44,356 bases of DNA. Source: an uncultured Bacteroidota bacterium. Lineage in GTDB: Bacteria > Bacteroidota > Bacteroidia > Flavobacteriales > Flavobacteriaceae. The DNA is taken from NCBI GenBank assembly GCA_902559035.1, contig CACEGG010000010.1:1-44356 (forward strand). Direction: 5' to 3'. Below the pieces are notes generated by a model that was not told the origin of the DNA, did no database searches, and saw only the letters and a program-made list of their open reading frames with translations. This document shows positions 43,690 to 44,356 of this stretch, piece by piece (the first letter of the stretch is position 1; each line of letters starts with the position of its first letter). The translations under genes were made by a program, and so were the position numbers.

Positions 43690-44356
43690 TTATTTATAAT
43701 ACTTCCTATACTTGAAAAATGAAGCAAAACCCAAAAGAAAAACAAAGATTGCAGAATAATAAACAAAATCCGGGGTAATTACTTTATCTCCACTTGCATA
43801 TGAATGAAGTCCTGACAGATAAAAATTAACTCCAAAATATGTCATCATAATACTTGCAAATGAGACGATAGCCATCAAATTAAAAATCCACATACCTCTT
43901 AATCCAGGGATTAATCGCATGTGTAAAACAAAAGCATAAACCATTATACTAATTAATGCCCAGGTTTCTTTGGGATCCCACCCCCAATATCTTCCCCAAC
44001 TTTCATTTGCCCATTGCCCACCAAGAAAATTTCCAATAGTTAACATTATTAAACCAACAGTTATAGCTAGTTCATTAATTATAGTTAACTCTTTAAGATT
44101 AAGATCTATTTTTTTCTTATTTTTTTCATTTGTGATAAGAATTAAAAATAAAGAAACTATTCCCAAAATCATTGCTAAAGTAAATGGACCATAACTACCA
44201 ACTATAACAGAAACATGAATCATAAGCCAATAACTATCTAAAACTGGTACCAAATTAGCTATCTCTGGATCCATCCAGTTCCAATGAGCTATCATTAGGA
44301 TCATTGAAGCAACAAAAGATGTTGAGGCTAAAGTTAAATCAGATTTTCTACCAAAG
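43690..44356 (-). CDS. ccsA: Cytochrome c biogenesis protein CcsA-type, C-terminal part (cut by window edge)
   Basis: The frame is open to the right edge, 17 codons beyond the ATG at 44304, so the gene continues outside. About 222 residues are visible, with six hydrophobic segments. WGRYWGWDPKETW is the tryptophan-rich haem-handling WWD motif of CcsA/CcmF proteins, flanked by conserved His residues (HVSVIVGSYGPF, VLHMRLIPGLRG). It brings haem across the membrane for attachment to apocytochrome c in system II. In Bacteroidota it is often fused to ResB in a protein of about 1000 residues; whether that holds here cannot be seen. A housekeeping gene that probably marks the edge of the catabolic island. 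Confidence 0.92.
   Translation of the reverse strand, partial: FGRKSDLTLASTSFVASMILMIAHWNWMDPEIANLVPVLDSYWLMIHVSVIVGSYGPFTLAMILGIVSLFLILITNEKNKKKIDLNLKELTIINELAITVGLIMLTIGNFLGGQWANESWGRYWGWDPKETWALISIMVYAFVLHMRLIPGLRGMWIFNLMAIVSFASIMMTYFGVNFYLSGLHSYASGDKVITPDFVYYSAIFVFLLGFASFFKYRKYYK

Noticed and set aside
1-44356. Mobile element, integration site, CRISPR or RNA gene
   Set aside because: No transposase, integrase, terminal repeats, spaced direct repeats or tRNA-like cloverleaf was recognised by eye; acquisition by transfer is therefore not shown.

Overview
The window is AT-rich, uses start codons with almost no Shine-Dalgarno signal, and carries a TonB-dependent receptor with an N-terminal carboxypeptidase-regulatory domain, a CcsA-type cytochrome c biogenesis protein and many membrane-anchored sulfatase and hydrolase genes. 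This points to a marine flavobacterium (Bacteroidota). No tRNA, rRNA, CRISPR array, transposase, integrase or phage gene was seen, and no stretch over 300 bases lacks a gene.

Layout. (1) 1-1487: the end of a lysine-catabolic pair, saccharopine dehydrogenase (C-terminal part) and a DUF1338/HglS-type 2-oxoadipate dioxygenase/decarboxylase. (2) 1488-10592, minus strand: an almost complete beta-oxidation set (two-subunit acyl-CoA dehydrogenase, two crotonases, MaoC hydratase, SDR dehydrogenase, thiolase, double-bond reductase) and a biotin-dependent carboxyltransferase. (3) 10748-17739, plus strand: GPH-type transporter, acyl-CoA synthetase, alpha/beta hydrolase and TonB-dependent receptor, ended by a clear terminator. 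(4) 17843-25367: an EthA-like Baeyer-Villiger monooxygenase, a nitronate monooxygenase-family protein, acetoacetyl-CoA synthetase, a sterol desaturase-family hydroxylase, an SDR and a DUF1214/DUF1254 pair. (5) 25405-31012: haloalkane dehalogenase-like hydrolase, membrane-anchored DJ-1/PfpI protein, membrane protein, a sulfatase fused to a polytopic membrane domain, and an unrecognised protein. (6) 31009-31656: one TetR-family regulator. (7) 31722-40874: a nine-gene operon with DUF1330-like protein, acyl-CoA dehydrogenases, a second sulfatase, SDRs, an APH-type kinase and a histidine phosphatase. (8) 41047-44356, minus strand: two secreted paralogues with duplicated SnoaL/NTF2-like domains (one frameshifted), a small secreted protein and the C-terminal part of CcsA.

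How it works together (inference). Regions 2 to 7 look like one large catabolic island for an oxygenated, partly sulfated, lipid-like molecule. Uptake would be by the TonB receptor and the GPH transporter. Sulfatases and hydrolases would trim the substrate, and the hydroxylase and Baeyer-Villiger enzyme would turn alcohol or ketone groups into esters or lactones. Acyl-CoA synthetase would activate the acids. Beta-oxidation would finish the job, helped by an APH-kinase/ACAD11-like pair suited to 4-hydroxyacyl-CoA intermediates, with acetoacetate rescued by acetoacetyl-CoA synthetase. The island appears to be under one regulator. An 18-bp palindrome, TTAGTATTTAAATACTAA and close variants, sits in front of the TetR gene and in front of most of the transcription units. 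Two of the copies (8113-8130 and 31682-31699) are exact reverse complements of each other. The substrate cannot be named from the sequence; classical 9,10-seco steroid genes and SusCD pairs are not present here.
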